NCBI GenBank assembly: GCA_963747765.1
Contig: CAVVGH010000008.1
Span: 124,001-188,000, forward strand
DNA from: VRUE01 sp963747765
GTDB taxonomy: Bacteria > Actinomycetota > Thermoleophilia > Solirubrobacterales > 70-9
Length of the DNA stretch: 64,000 nucleotides
Direction: 5' to 3'
In this document: one piece after another, positions 24,998 through 33,295 of the stretch
How the letters are laid out: each line of letters opens with the position of its first letter
Position numbering within the stretch: the stretch's first letter is position 1
The notes under the pieces: model-generated
Databases searched by the model: none
What the model was told of the DNA's origin: nothing
Seen by the model: only the letters and a program-made list of their open reading frames with translations
Position numbers and translations under genes: made by a program

Positions 24998-27460
24998 CTA
25001 CGGATTGCAACTCGTCAGCGTGTCCAGGCCTTCGTCGTAGATGCAGACGTCTTTGCCTGCGCCGCCGCCGACCTGGTCGTGTTCGCCGTCTTTGGCGGCG
25101 ATTCGGTCTTCGCCGCCGCGGCCGAAGAGCAGGTCTTCGCCACTGCGGCCGAGAAGGTTGTTGGAGGCGGCGTCGCCGTAGAAGGCGTCGGGCTGGGCCG
25201 AGCCCTCGAGGTCGTCGATGTTGTAGAGGCGGTCCACCGATCCCGTGGTGCAGGACGGCCCGCCGCTGGGGCGCCCGCCTTTGGCACCTCCACCTCCGCC
25301 TTGGCCACCTCCGCCTTTCGCCACCTCCGCCTTTGCCACCTCCTTCCCCTTCCTGCCGCCACTGGCTTTGCCTTCGGCGGCACTCGCTTCCCCTTCCATG
25401 GCACTGGCACTGGCACTGACGCTGGCGCTGGCGGCGGCGCTGGCGGCGGCTTCCGTGTATTGGCCGCCCGCCGTTTTGCTCCTCAGGTCAGCGACCACGC
25501 CGCCCGCATACGCCGGCAGTTGCGACCAGGAGGCGTTGTTGACGTCTTCTTTGTCGCCCGTTTTGCCTTCCGCCCCCTGCAGGATGTCGCCGTCGCAGGT
25601 GGTCGCCGAGAGCAGCAGGTCACTGCCGGCGCCGGCCTGCAGGTTGTCGGCGCCTTCGTTATTGAGCAGAGCGTCGTCGAAGCCGAATCCGTACAGCGTG
25701 TCGTTGCCAGGCCCGTCGCCGTCGACCAGCACGTCTTCGGTATGGCCGCTGCCGATCAACACGTCGTTTCCCTGTCCGCCGAGCAGTACGGGCGTCGTGG
25801 TGACCGGCCATTCGGTTTCGTTGCCGGCGATGCTCAGCGTGTCGTCGCCCGCCATGCCGGCGAGGACGAGCGCGTCGAGGTGCTCGTAGAGCTTCCTGTT
25901 GGCGCTGCGCAAGGTGCATTTGACTTCCGTTGCCTGGTAATTGCACTGGCCGTGCCACACGTTGCCGCCGGTTTCGAATTCCGCGGAGCCCGGTTCGGCG
26001 GTGAAGGTCACCTGCTCAAGTGGTTCGGGGTAGCCGGCTACGCTGGCGTGCCCGAATTTGACGCTGACCCTGTCGGTGGATTGACTGCCGAGCAGGTAGA
26101 ACGGTTCCCACGTAAAGCTGTCGCGAAGGGTGGTGCCGGCCTGGTAGCCAACCTCGATCTTGGAGGGATCGCGCGGGCGGACTTCTTCGCTGCGTCCCGT
26201 GCATTGGTTTCCGTACTCCACGTCGTGGCTGCAGTTGTTGAAGCCGGCCCCGCTAAAGGAGATGTCGCCGCCGGCCCCGCCGCTCATGAAGTCGCCGTCG
26301 TTGCCGCCGAAGAACACGTCGTAGCCGCCGTTGCCAATCATCACGTCGGAGCCCCCGCCGCCGAAGAAGCGATCACGGCCATCCGAGCCGACGTAGTAAT
26401 CGTCGAATGGGGAGCCGATCACCGTCTCGAAGTCGGAGGCGTCGATCTCATCGCCCCCACCGCCGTAGCGGGCGTCGTTGTTGCAGGATTGAGTCCCGCA
26501 GGGCGCCGGGGCGCCATCCATGCGGATGTAGACGCCCCGCTCGCCCTCGTCGCCTTCGGGCGGGAAGCCCGGGACGGGCACGGCTCCGCGGAATCCGGGG
26601 GTCACGGCGGTCGCAAAGCTCAGTGTGTCCGTATAGCGGTCGCCCCCCGTGTCCTTTAGGACGTCGACGGTGCCGTCGCCGCGCACCGTGTCGCTGCCGT
26701 TGTTGCCGTCCAGCGTGTCGGTGCCCAGGCCTCCGCTGAGCAGGTCGTATCCGTCATTCCCAAAGATGGTGTCGTCGCCGATTCCGCCGTAGAGGCGATC
26801 GCTGCCCGCTTCGCCATGCAGCGTGTCGTTGCCTCGCTGGCCGAAGATCTGGTCGGCGCCAGGGCCGCCGAACATCTCCTGGCTGCCGTCGCCGCCATAG
26901 CAGGGGCTTTCGGTGGTGCATTCGACCTTGTTGCTGACGGTGGCAAGGGGGTCGCTGCGCAGCAGCCCCCGCAGGCCGCTTGCGGACGCTTCGCTCTCGG
27001 GGGCCGTTTCGTAGTCGATGCCGGTTTCGGATTCCGGTTCGACTTCCGGTTCGACTTCGCGTTCGGGGCCGCCGCCGATGACCGCTTCGCCGTCCGGGAG
27101 GTCTCCGAAGAGGACGTCGGCGCCTTCGCCGCCGTAGACCTCTTCGACGTCTGGATTCGCGTAGATGACGTCATTGCCGTCGCCGGCGAAGACCTTCTTG
27201 ACGAGCGGCGAGGTGACGACGATTTCGTCAGCGCAGGCGCTGCCGTAGACGATGGTCCCGTCGGGGCTGGTCGCCTGCGAGGGGGCGCACCCCGAGGCGG
27301 CGAGGGCATCGGAGACCAGGATGCCCCCGATCGCGAAGGACAGGCCCAGCGCCGCGATCGCGGCGACGATGCGAAGCTCGGGCCCCGGCCCGTATCGGCG
27401 CTGTCGCCGGGGGCGGAGGTCAAGGCGCGCGGCCGTCGCGGCACGACCGGGTGATGGCAT
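24998..27460 (-). CDS. RTX-type calcium-binding repeat protein 3
   Basis: This is the first gene of the tandem triplet (820 aa from ATG 27460, preceded by GAGGGGAGGAG). The architecture equals that of protein 2: basic N-terminus, hydrophobic segment (LRIVAAIAALGLSFAIGGIL), AASGCAPSQATSPDGTIVYG, RTX blocks (GGEGADVLFGD, GGLGTDTLDGNNGSD) and a central non-repeat domain with paired cysteines. The low-complexity linker here is Ala/Ser then Lys/Gly-rich. The C-terminal end is LDTLTSCNP. The three copies are clearly products of tandem duplication; the linker is the most divergent part. The upstream 254 bp to 27715 should contain the promoter for this operon and the divergent gene. Confidence 0.88.
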   Translation of the reverse strand: MPSPGRAATAARLDLRPRRQRRYGPGPELRIVAAIAALGLSFAIGGILVSDALAASGCAPSQATSPDGTIVYGSACADEIVVTSPLVKKVFAGDGNDVIYANPDVEEVYGGEGADVLFGDLPDGEAVIGGGPEREVEPEVEPESETGIDYETAPESEASASGLRGLLRSDPLATVSNKVECTTESPCYGGDGSQEMFGGPGADQIFGQRGNDTLHGEAGSDRLYGGIGDDTIFGNDGYDLLSGGLGTDTLDGNNGSDTVRGDGTVDVLKDTGGDRYTDTLSFATAVTPGFRGAVPVPGFPPEGDEGERGVYIRMDGAPAPCGTQSCNNDARYGGGGDEIDASDFETVIGSPFDDYYVGSDGRDRFFGGGGSDVMIGNGGYDVFFGGNDGDFMSGGAGGDISFSGAGFNNCSHDVEYGNQCTGRSEEVRPRDPSKIEVGYQAGTTLRDSFTWEPFYLLGSQSTDRVSVKFGHASVAGYPEPLEQVTFTAEPGSAEFETGGNVWHGQCNYQATEVKCTLRSANRKLYEHLDALVLAGMAGDDTLSIAGNETEWPVTTTPVLLGGQGNDVLIGSGHTEDVLVDGDGPGNDTLYGFGFDDALLNNEGADNLQAGAGSDLLLSATTCDGDILQGAEGKTGDKEDVNNASWSQLPAYAGGVVADLRSKTAGGQYTEAAASAAASASVSASASAMEGEASAAEGKASGGRKGKEVAKAEVAKGGGGQGGGGGAKGGRPSGGPSCTTGSVDRLYNIDDLEGSAQPDAFYGDAASNNLLGRSGEDLLFGRGGEDRIAAKDGEHDQVGGGAGKDVCIYDEGLDTLTSCNP

Positions 27461-27714
27461 GGATGACTCCTCCCCTCGAGTTGGGTGACGCCGCAGATTG
27501 CAGTTGGGCCTCGGTCGCCGGCGCGATGGCTCTGATGGACCGAGGCTCACTTACTGCATCGCCCATCATGCGGGTTGGGGTGGCTCCTGCCAACCTCAGT
27601 TTTGTTGCGACATTTGGCCCCGTCGCCGCCGCTGGTCCGGACGCGCGGTCGATCGCCGTGCCTGCTGCAAGGCGTCGTGCACGCGCAGGAGGGCCGCTGG
27701 GTGGGCGGAAGCGG

Positions 27715-29394
27715 ATGAGCGTGCGCGACCTCCATCTCAACGAAGCACTGAGGCGGCTGGCCGCGGAGGCGGCCACTCGGTTCAGCACCCTTGTCGCCAG
27801 CGGCGACCAGATCCCCTTCGACGTCGCCGAACAGGCCGGCCCCGACTCCCTCTTTCACAGCTACCTGCCGCTGACCGCCGAGTTCGTGCGGGCGCGCGAG
27901 GCCGAGCTCCGCTCGCTGCCCGCCTTCGGGCCGGCTCGCGAAGCGGTCGAGGCCGCCGGCGTGGCCGCCCCCTACCTGGAGCAGCGCGGGGAGTCGGTGC
28001 CGTCCGAGACCAGCGAGCGCGCCGCCCGGATGCTGACCTCCTTCATCGCCGCCCTATGGGACGGCTGCACCGAGTTCTCTCTCGACCGCGAGCGGCTCGA
28101 CAGTGCCCTCGCGGTGCTGGACGCCGAGGCCCGCGACGCCGATGACGCCGAGCTGCTCGTCGTCCCGGTCGTCGGGCTGCGGATGCCGCTGGTGCGCCTG
28201 CAGCTGCCGCATGGCATCGAGCTTGTCCGTGCCGACGCCGTCGACGCGCCGCCCGAGGCGATGCGCAGCGAGGGGATGGGGCGGACCGCATGGGAGCCGC
28301 AGTTCCTGGCCGTCGCCGAGCAGGGCGAGGGCGAGGACAGCGCGGCCGCCGCGCTGCGCCAGCTGCGGGAGCTGATCAGCGTGATGCGACTCTTCAAGGG
28401 GGGCGGCATCGGGCTCGGCCCCTACGCGTTTGGCCCGACCGGCGAGGGTTGCTGGCGCCACATCGCCACCGGTGCGGGACCCACCCGGTCCGGCGGCTAC
28501 ACGCTTAGCAAGGAGGAGGCGACGGAGCTCGCCGACCTGGCCAGCGCGCTGGAGGTCCGTCCCGACCCCGATGGCGCCCTGACCTGGGCGGTGGCCCGCT
28601 TCGAGATGGGGTGCGAGCGCGAGACCGCGCTGCAGGGCCTCAGCGACCAGCTGCTGGCCCTGCGCTCCCTGCTCCAGGGCCAGGGGCCGGTTGGCGCATC
28701 GCTGCCGATGCGCGCCGCGGCTTTGATCGCCACCGACTCCCACGACAGGATCGAAGTCCGGGAGCGGGTCGAACGCGCCCAGGAGCTGGAGCGCGCGCTG
28801 ATGCGCGGCGACGCGACGGCGGCCACCGCAACGGCGGCCGGCGCCGGCCCGGTGGAGCGCGCTGCAGAGTTGGCCGGCTGGGTAGAGGAAGGGGTGCGGC
28901 GCATGCTCCGCGCGGTCGCCCTCGGCGAGCTTGGGACAGACCTCGGCGCTGCTGCCGACGAGACGCTGATCGCCGCCGGCCTCAGCGAGGGAGATTTCGA
29001 GATCGCCGTGTCCCAGGAGCTGGACGTCGAGGAGGAACCGCAGCCAGGGGTCGAGCAGGAGCGCCAGGTCGCATGGAAGCCGCGGTCCCGGCCCAGCCCA
29101 TATGCAAACCTGCCAATCGAGGAGGACTCAATGGACCAGGACACTCGCATTCTGGAGCCGGTTCCGGGAGCGGACGAGATACGGATCACCGCGACCAACT
29201 GGCTCGAGGAGGTCGAGAGGGACGACCGGGTCGAGGACGAGGCCACGCTTGACTTCCCCGCCGTCGCCGACGGGCCCGGCCACCGTGAGCGCATCGACAC
29301 GCCGCGCGTCCGCCACCTCTTCCCAGTGCCCGAGGACGCCGACTGGGAGGTCCGCGAGCTCGAGTACGACCACTACGGCCGCCACGCCAGCTAA
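27715..29394 (+). CDS. Uncharacterised 559-aa protein
   Basis: I do not recognise the family. The ATG at 27715 gives a soluble, largely helical, acidic protein beginning MSVRDLHLNEALRRLAAEAA, with no signal peptide or membrane segment. Residues about 75-330 contain ELLVVPVVGLRMPLVRLQLP and LRELISVMRLFKGGGIGLGP; later, RVERAQELERALMRGDA followed by an Ala/Thr stretch. The C-terminal 110 residues are acidic and appear disordered (DMDQ..TRILEPVPGADEI). The frame stays open 264 nt upstream, but only this ATG gives sensible sequence. Its last 27 bases and following TCA are duplicated at 30798-30828, beyond the AbiE genes. Confidence 0.7.
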   Translation: MSVRDLHLNEALRRLAAEAATRFSTLVASGDQIPFDVAEQAGPDSLFHSYLPLTAEFVRAREAELRSLPAFGPAREAVEAAGVAAPYLEQRGESVPSETSERAARMLTSFIAALWDGCTEFSLDRERLDSALAVLDAEARDADDAELLVVPVVGLRMPLVRLQLPHGIELVRADAVDAPPEAMRSEGMGRTAWEPQFLAVAEQGEGEDSAAAALRQLRELISVMRLFKGGGIGLGPYAFGPTGEGCWRHIATGAGPTRSGGYTLSKEEATELADLASALEVRPDPDGALTWAVARFEMGCERETALQGLSDQLLALRSLLQGQGPVGASLPMRAAALIATDSHDRIEVRERVERAQELERALMRGDATAATATAAGAGPVERAAELAGWVEEGVRRMLRAVALGELGTDLGAAADETLIAAGLSEGDFEIAVSQELDVEEEPQPGVEQERQVAWKPRSRPSPYANLPIEEDSMDQDTRILEPVPGADEIRITATNWLEEVERDDRVEDEATLDFPAVADGPGHRERIDTPRVRHLFPVPEDADWEVRELEYDHYGRHAS

Positions 29395-29766
29395 GTCAGT
29401 CCTCCGGTCACTTAAGCACAGCGCTCTGTGCTCAAGTGACCGGAGGACATGAGCCGACCCCGCTCCGGCGCGCGTTCGCCTTGCTCCGGCCCCCCAGCCG
29501 CTCCGTTCGTCATTTGTACCGCCCAGCGACACAAACAGCGAACGGAGTTCGTGAACGCTTCGTCCAGGCCACCCCAACCGCTCCGTTCGTCATTTGTACC
29601 GCCCAGCGACACAAACAGCGAACGGAGTTCGTGAACGCTTCGTTCAGGCCACCCCAGCCGCCGCGGCCTTGCGTAACGGCCCGTAGCGGCTGCTGACGGC
29701 CGGGGCCCCACAACCCCTCCCTGTTTGCCCTCCTACTTGCGGGTGAGGAGGGCAAACGGGAGGGGA
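29368..29766. repeat. Palindrome-rich repeat element, copy B (left flank of AbiE islet)
   Basis: The copy begins with the last 27 bases of the upstream gene. A 21-bp hairpin with one mismatch follows (29401-29421 with 29426-29446; core GGTCACTT.AGCACAG). Two 47-bp CTCCGTTCG/CGAACGGAG hairpin units come next (29501-29547, 29581-29627), separated by 33 bp, then a GC-rich spacer. The terminal hairpin on CCCTCC(C)TGTTTGCCCTCC ends at 29766. Copy C (30798-31117) has the same order with one unit fewer, in the same orientation. Together with the operator below it fills the gap to abiEi. Confidence 0.88.
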
Positions 29767-29807
29767 GAGTGGAGTACGTCCTTGATTGTATAAGTTGCTT
29801 AGTAATT

Positions 29808-29826
29808 CACGTTAGACGTGTAGAAT
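29808..29826 (+). promoter_or_regulatory. Promoter with palindromic operator of abiEi
   Basis: CACGT-TAG-ACGTG (29808-29820), a perfect 5-bp-arm inverted repeat, directly abuts a -10-like TAGAAT (29821-29826), 15 bp ahead of the abiEi ATG. The surrounding 60 bp are distinctly AT-rich for this genome. AbiEi antitoxins repress their own promoter by binding inverted repeats, so autoregulation is likely. Confidence 0.55.
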
Positions 29827-29841
29827 GCGCATTGAACACCA

Positions 29842-30633
29842 ATGCCTCGTCTTTCTTTGAAGCCGCTTGACGACCGTCTCGCCGTCGGCAAAACGACGCT
29901 GACCAGCCGAGAGCTGCGCGAGGAGCTGGGGATCTCTCCGAGTGCGGTATCCAACCTGCTTGAGCGATGGCGCCGCGCGGGGCTGGTTGACCGAGTGGCT
30001 CGTGGCCGCTACGCGATCCGCCAGATCGGCCTCCTGGGCACCCGTGCGTCATCTGAGGACGTGGCCCTCGCGGTTGCCGCGCTTGTTGATGGGCGAACCC
30101 ACAGAATCGCCTACCGCTCTGCGCTGGACTTCCACGGCCTTTTGACCCGCCCTGTGCGGACCATCCAGATTGCCTCTCCGCATCGTTTTGCGAGCGCGGT
30201 GGTCAGTGGGCGACCATTGGAGGTTGTCATCGAGCGCGCCGACACCGTTGGCCTCGGCATCGAGGCGGCTGGCTACGGCGCAATCGTTTCCAACCTGGAG
30301 CGAACACTGTTGGACGCCGCCGCCCGCCCGGACCTCGTCGGCGGGCACTTCCCCCTCGCGGAGGCACTGGCCGGGTCCAGTCCCGACGCGGCTGGCCTGC
30401 TCGATCTGGCCGAGCAGCTTGACGCCAGTCCGGCTCTTCGACGAATCGGGTCGCTTGCCGATCGCTTGGAGCTCGCGGGGCTGGCCGGGGAGCTCGAGCC
30501 CCTGGCGCCCCCTCGCTGGGATCTCGACCTGGACCCCGGGCTGCGGGAGTCCAGCGGTGTCTTTCGCGACAGCAAGTGGCGCATCCGCTGGCCCGTCGAC
30601 CCGCGGGCGATGGCGCAGGAGATTGCGCAGTGA
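29842..30633 (+). CDS. AbiEi-type antitoxin / transcriptional regulator
   Basis: AbiEi proteins neutralise the AbiEii nucleotidyltransferase in type IV toxin-antitoxin and phage-exclusion systems and repress their own operon. The 263-aa product starts with a winged helix-turn-helix (TSRELREELGISPSAVSNLL, then GLVDRVARGRYAI). The AbiEi C-terminal domain follows: AYRSALDFHGLL, then RTIQIASPHRFASAV and VSNLERTLLDAAARPDLVGG. The length is normal. Its stop (TGA 30631-30633) overlaps the GTG of the toxin remnant. The gene appears intact although the toxin does not. It may now serve as a plain regulator or as protection against related systems. Confidence 0.85.
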   Translation: MPRLSLKPLDDRLAVGKTTLTSRELREELGISPSAVSNLLERWRRAGLVDRVARGRYAIRQIGLLGTRASSEDVALAVAALVDGRTHRIAYRSALDFHGLLTRPVRTIQIASPHRFASAVVSGRPLEVVIERADTVGLGIEAAGYGAIVSNLERTLLDAAARPDLVGGHFPLAEALAGSSPDAAGLLDLAEQLDASPALRRIGSLADRLELAGLAGELEPLAPPRWDLDLDPGLRESSGVFRDSKWRIRWPVDPRAMAQEIAQ

Positions 30634-30797
30634 TCCACCAGAACCTGATCAAGCGCAGGGCCGACGAGGACGGGCTATCGGCTCCTGTGGTGCCTCGTTG
30701 CCGACGCGCTCGACAACTGCGCGGAGCGCATCGGCTTTCCGCTCCTTGAACTGAGCGGAAGCACGCCGCCGCGCATCGAATACGTCGGTCCTCTTGG
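30630..30797 (+). pseudogene. Remnant of AbiEii-type toxin (nucleotidyltransferase)
   Basis: GTG 30630, overlapping the abiEi stop, opens IHQNLIKRRADEDGLSAPVV, the conserved start of AbiEii. That frame ends within 40 codons. Another frame across 30690-30797 reads ALDNCAERIGFPLLELSGST then PPRIEYVGPLG, which resembles a middle part of AbiEii. The nucleotidyltransferase GS..D motif and the C-terminal half (about 200 residues) are absent. The remnant stops exactly where repeat copy C begins, so a deletion plus repeat duplication destroyed the toxin. Confidence 0.75.
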
Positions 30798-31117
30798 GAC
30801 CACTACAGCCGCCACGCCAGCTAGGTCAATCCTCCGGTCACTTGAACACAGAGTTCTGTGCTCAAGTGACCGGAGGACATGAGCCGACCCCGCTCCGGCG
30901 CGCGTTCGCCTTGCTCCGGCCCCCCAACCGCTCCGTTCGTCACTTGTACCGCCCAGCGACACAAACAGCGAACGGAGTTCGTGAACGCTTCGTTCAGGCC
31001 ACCCCAGCCGCCGCGGCCTTGCGTAACGGCCCGTAGCGGCTGCTGACGGCCGGGGCCCTACAGCCTCCCCCGTTTGCCCTCCCACTTGCAGGTGAGGAGG
31101 GCAAACAGGGGAGGCTG
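30798..31117. repeat. Palindrome-rich repeat element, copy C (right flank of AbiE islet)
   Basis: This is a direct repeat of copy B. It starts with a 31-bp near-copy (two substitutions) of the 3' end of the gene at 27715-29394. The GGTCACTTGA.CACAG hairpin follows (30831-30876), with one 47-bp CTCCGTTCG unit (30931-30977). The same spacer leads to a terminal hairpin (31061-31082 with 31096-31117, one mismatch). The rest of the interval to 31176 is short and unremarkable. Confidence 0.88.
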
Positions 31118-31176
31118 TTTCTCTCATCGGCCACCCTGAGCTTGACTCGGTGTTCGGCGCGATGTAGGACTGGCCT

Positions 31177-33168
31177 GTGCAAGATCGGATCTGCCGCCTT
31201 CTCGGCTGCGCCCTCGTCTTGGCGATGCTCCTGCCGGCGGGCGCGAGCGCGGCGACGTTCAACGTCACGACCGACACCGATTCCAGCGGTGGGACCTGCC
31301 TGCCCGCCTCGTGCACCTTGCGACAGGCGGTCGCCGCCGCCAACTCGGGCGGGGGCGGCGACACGATCGACGTGCCGGCCGGTCTCTACACCCTCGCCTT
31401 CGGCGAACTGCACCTCGAAAAGAGCGTGGGCATCGCCGGTGCCGGGTCGGACGCGACCGCAATCGACGGCAATGACGTGTCGCGGGTCTTCAAAGTCGAT
31501 GGCGGCGGGGTGGTCGTCAGCCTCACCGGCCTTGCCGTGGAAAACGGCCGCGTCGCCGGCACCAGCGCGTCACAGGCTCACGGTGGGGGAATCCTCAATG
31601 CCGGGACGCTTTCGCTGCGCAATGTGCTTGTTCGCGGCAACACGGTTGTGCCGGCCGACAACACGGGAACGATTCCGGCGGGCGGTGGGATCTTCAATTC
31701 CGGGACCCTGAACGTCTTTGACAGCACGATCGCGAGCAATCGCGCCAGCACGCTTCCCCAAGTCGGGGGCATCCCAGGCGGCGCAGGACTGGCCAACGAA
31801 GACGGCAACGTCAACCTGACCGACTCTGTCCTCTCGCGCAATGTGTCTTCCGGCAATAGCGGTATCCCGGAGGCAGGCGGCCTGTACAGCCTTGCCGCGA
31901 GCGCCCATGGCGCGAGCGCCACGCTGACGCGGGTTCTGGTCGAGGACAACCGAGCGATCAATATTGGCAGCGGCGGGATTCCCGAGGCGGGCGGGATCTA
32001 CGCGTTCAGGACAGACCTGACAGTCGTCGACAGTACGGTGAGAGGGAACAAGGCCGTTGGCGGGGCGATCGCCGACGCGGGTGGGATCTATGTCCTTCGC
32101 GAAGGGGACTTGACGCTGGAACGCAGCCTGGTGGCGAACAACGTCGCCGAAAGCGGGACCTTCGCCGACGGGGGTGGCCTTTACGTGCACGGCGAAACCA
32201 CCGAGTTGGAGAGGATCGTGAACTCGACGATCACGGGCAATCGCGCCACCTCCCCAACCGGCAACAACGGTGGCGGCATTTACCATTCCGGCGCCCCGCC
32301 CCTCGAAGTGCTCAATTCGACGATCAGCGGAAACGTCGTGTCGGGAAGCGCGAGCGATCAGGGCGGCAACCTCTTCGACGGGGGCGGCAGCGGCAGTGCG
32401 CTGCGCCTGCGCAACTCGATCGTCTTCGGCGGCAGCGGGGAAAGCGGTGCCGAGAACTGCTCGGGTAGCGGCGTGCAGTCGGCAGGGCACAACATCGACA
32501 GTCTCGACCAGTGCAACTTCCACGCCGCGGGCGACAAGGTCAACGCCAACCCGCTGCTTACGGCGCTGGCCAACAATGGGGGGCCGACCGAGACGCAGGC
32601 GCTGGGCGCCGGCAGCCCCGCGATCGACGCCGCCGACGCCTGCCCGGCCACTGACCAGCGCGGCGTGTTACGGCCGCAGGGGGGCGCCTGCGACATCGGC
32701 GCCTTCGAGCTGGTGCCCCCGCTCCCACCCACTCCCACGCCCACGCCACCGACGCCGGCAGTCCCGCTCGGCGGCCCGGCGACGCTCCGCCTTCTCTCCA
32801 AGGCGGTGAAGATCGATCTGAAGACCGGCAGGGGGACGCTGGCGGCGAAATGCCTCAACGTCCCGGCCGACAGCTGCGCGGCGAGGCTCTCTCTGCTGTC
32901 GCGCCAGGCCGCGTCTCACCGGCACGGGAAGCGGCGCTCGCTGAAGAAGCGCACGGTGTCGATTGGCACCGTTGTGGGCACGATCGCGGGCGGCGAGATC
33001 GGAAAGCTGAGGGTCAAGGTCACGCGCCGGGGCCTCGCCATGCTGAGGGCCGCGAAGGGCCACAAGCTCGTCGTGAGGGCGAATGGCAAGTCGAAGAACG
33101 GCGCCGGGGAGGCGACGACGGTCAGGCAGAAGCTGAAGCTGAAGGCGGCAAAGCGCAAGAAGCGCTGA
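31177..33168 (+). CDS. Secreted CSLREA/right-handed beta-helix protein
   Basis: The start is GTG 31177. A Sec signal peptide (CRLLGCALVLAMLLPAGASA) is followed by the CSLREA-type motif SGGTCLPASCTLRQAVAAAN. Around 400 residues of Pel/Pmp-like parallel beta-helix come next, with recurring GGGIFNSGTLNVFDSTIASN-type turns. A C-terminal choice-of-anchor segment follows (NPLLTALANNGGPTETQALG, SPAIDAADACPATDQRG, ACDIGAFE). A Pro-rich linker leads to a Lys/Arg-rich tail domain of about 130 residues that ends the 663-aa protein. This is a surface protein, perhaps polysaccharide-binding. No glycosidase or lyase residues were identified. Confidence 0.85.
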   Translation: MQDRICRLLGCALVLAMLLPAGASAATFNVTTDTDSSGGTCLPASCTLRQAVAAANSGGGGDTIDVPAGLYTLAFGELHLEKSVGIAGAGSDATAIDGNDVSRVFKVDGGGVVVSLTGLAVENGRVAGTSASQAHGGGILNAGTLSLRNVLVRGNTVVPADNTGTIPAGGGIFNSGTLNVFDSTIASNRASTLPQVGGIPGGAGLANEDGNVNLTDSVLSRNVSSGNSGIPEAGGLYSLAASAHGASATLTRVLVEDNRAINIGSGGIPEAGGIYAFRTDLTVVDSTVRGNKAVGGAIADAGGIYVLREGDLTLERSLVANNVAESGTFADGGGLYVHGETTELERIVNSTITGNRATSPTGNNGGGIYHSGAPPLEVLNSTISGNVVSGSASDQGGNLFDGGGSGSALRLRNSIVFGGSGESGAENCSGSGVQSAGHNIDSLDQCNFHAAGDKVNANPLLTALANNGGPTETQALGAGSPAIDAADACPATDQRGVLRPQGGACDIGAFELVPPLPPTPTPTPPTPAVPLGGPATLRLLSKAVKIDLKTGRGTLAAKCLNVPADSCAARLSLLSRQAASHRHGKRRSLKKRTVSIGTVVGTIAGGEIGKLRVKVTRRGLAMLRAAKGHKLVVRANGKSKNGAGEATTVRQKLKLKAAKRKKR

Positions 33169-33198
33169 CGGGTCAGCTAAACCCGCTTCGCCCACCAA

Positions 33199-33236
33199 AT
33201 GGCAGAACACCACCCCTTGGGTGGTGAAGCGCCATT
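33199..33236. terminator. Bidirectional hairpin between convergent genes
   Basis: CACCACCC (33208-33215) pairs with GGGTGGTG (33219-33226). An outer stem AATGGC/GCCATT (33199-33204 with 33231-33236) can extend it. It lies between the ends of the beta-helix gene and the ArsA-like gene on the other strand and could stop transcription from both. Confidence 0.6.
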
Positions 33237-33295
33237 GCACCGCCCTGATAACGGCGGATCGGGATGTGACAGCCGGGCAGGGGTGAACCCAGGGC

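Noticed and set aside
20278..27460. Type I secreted RTX toxins
   Set aside because: No acyltransferase, HlyB/HlyD-like or TolC-like genes are present, and each protein has an N-terminal signal peptide rather than a C-terminal type I signal.
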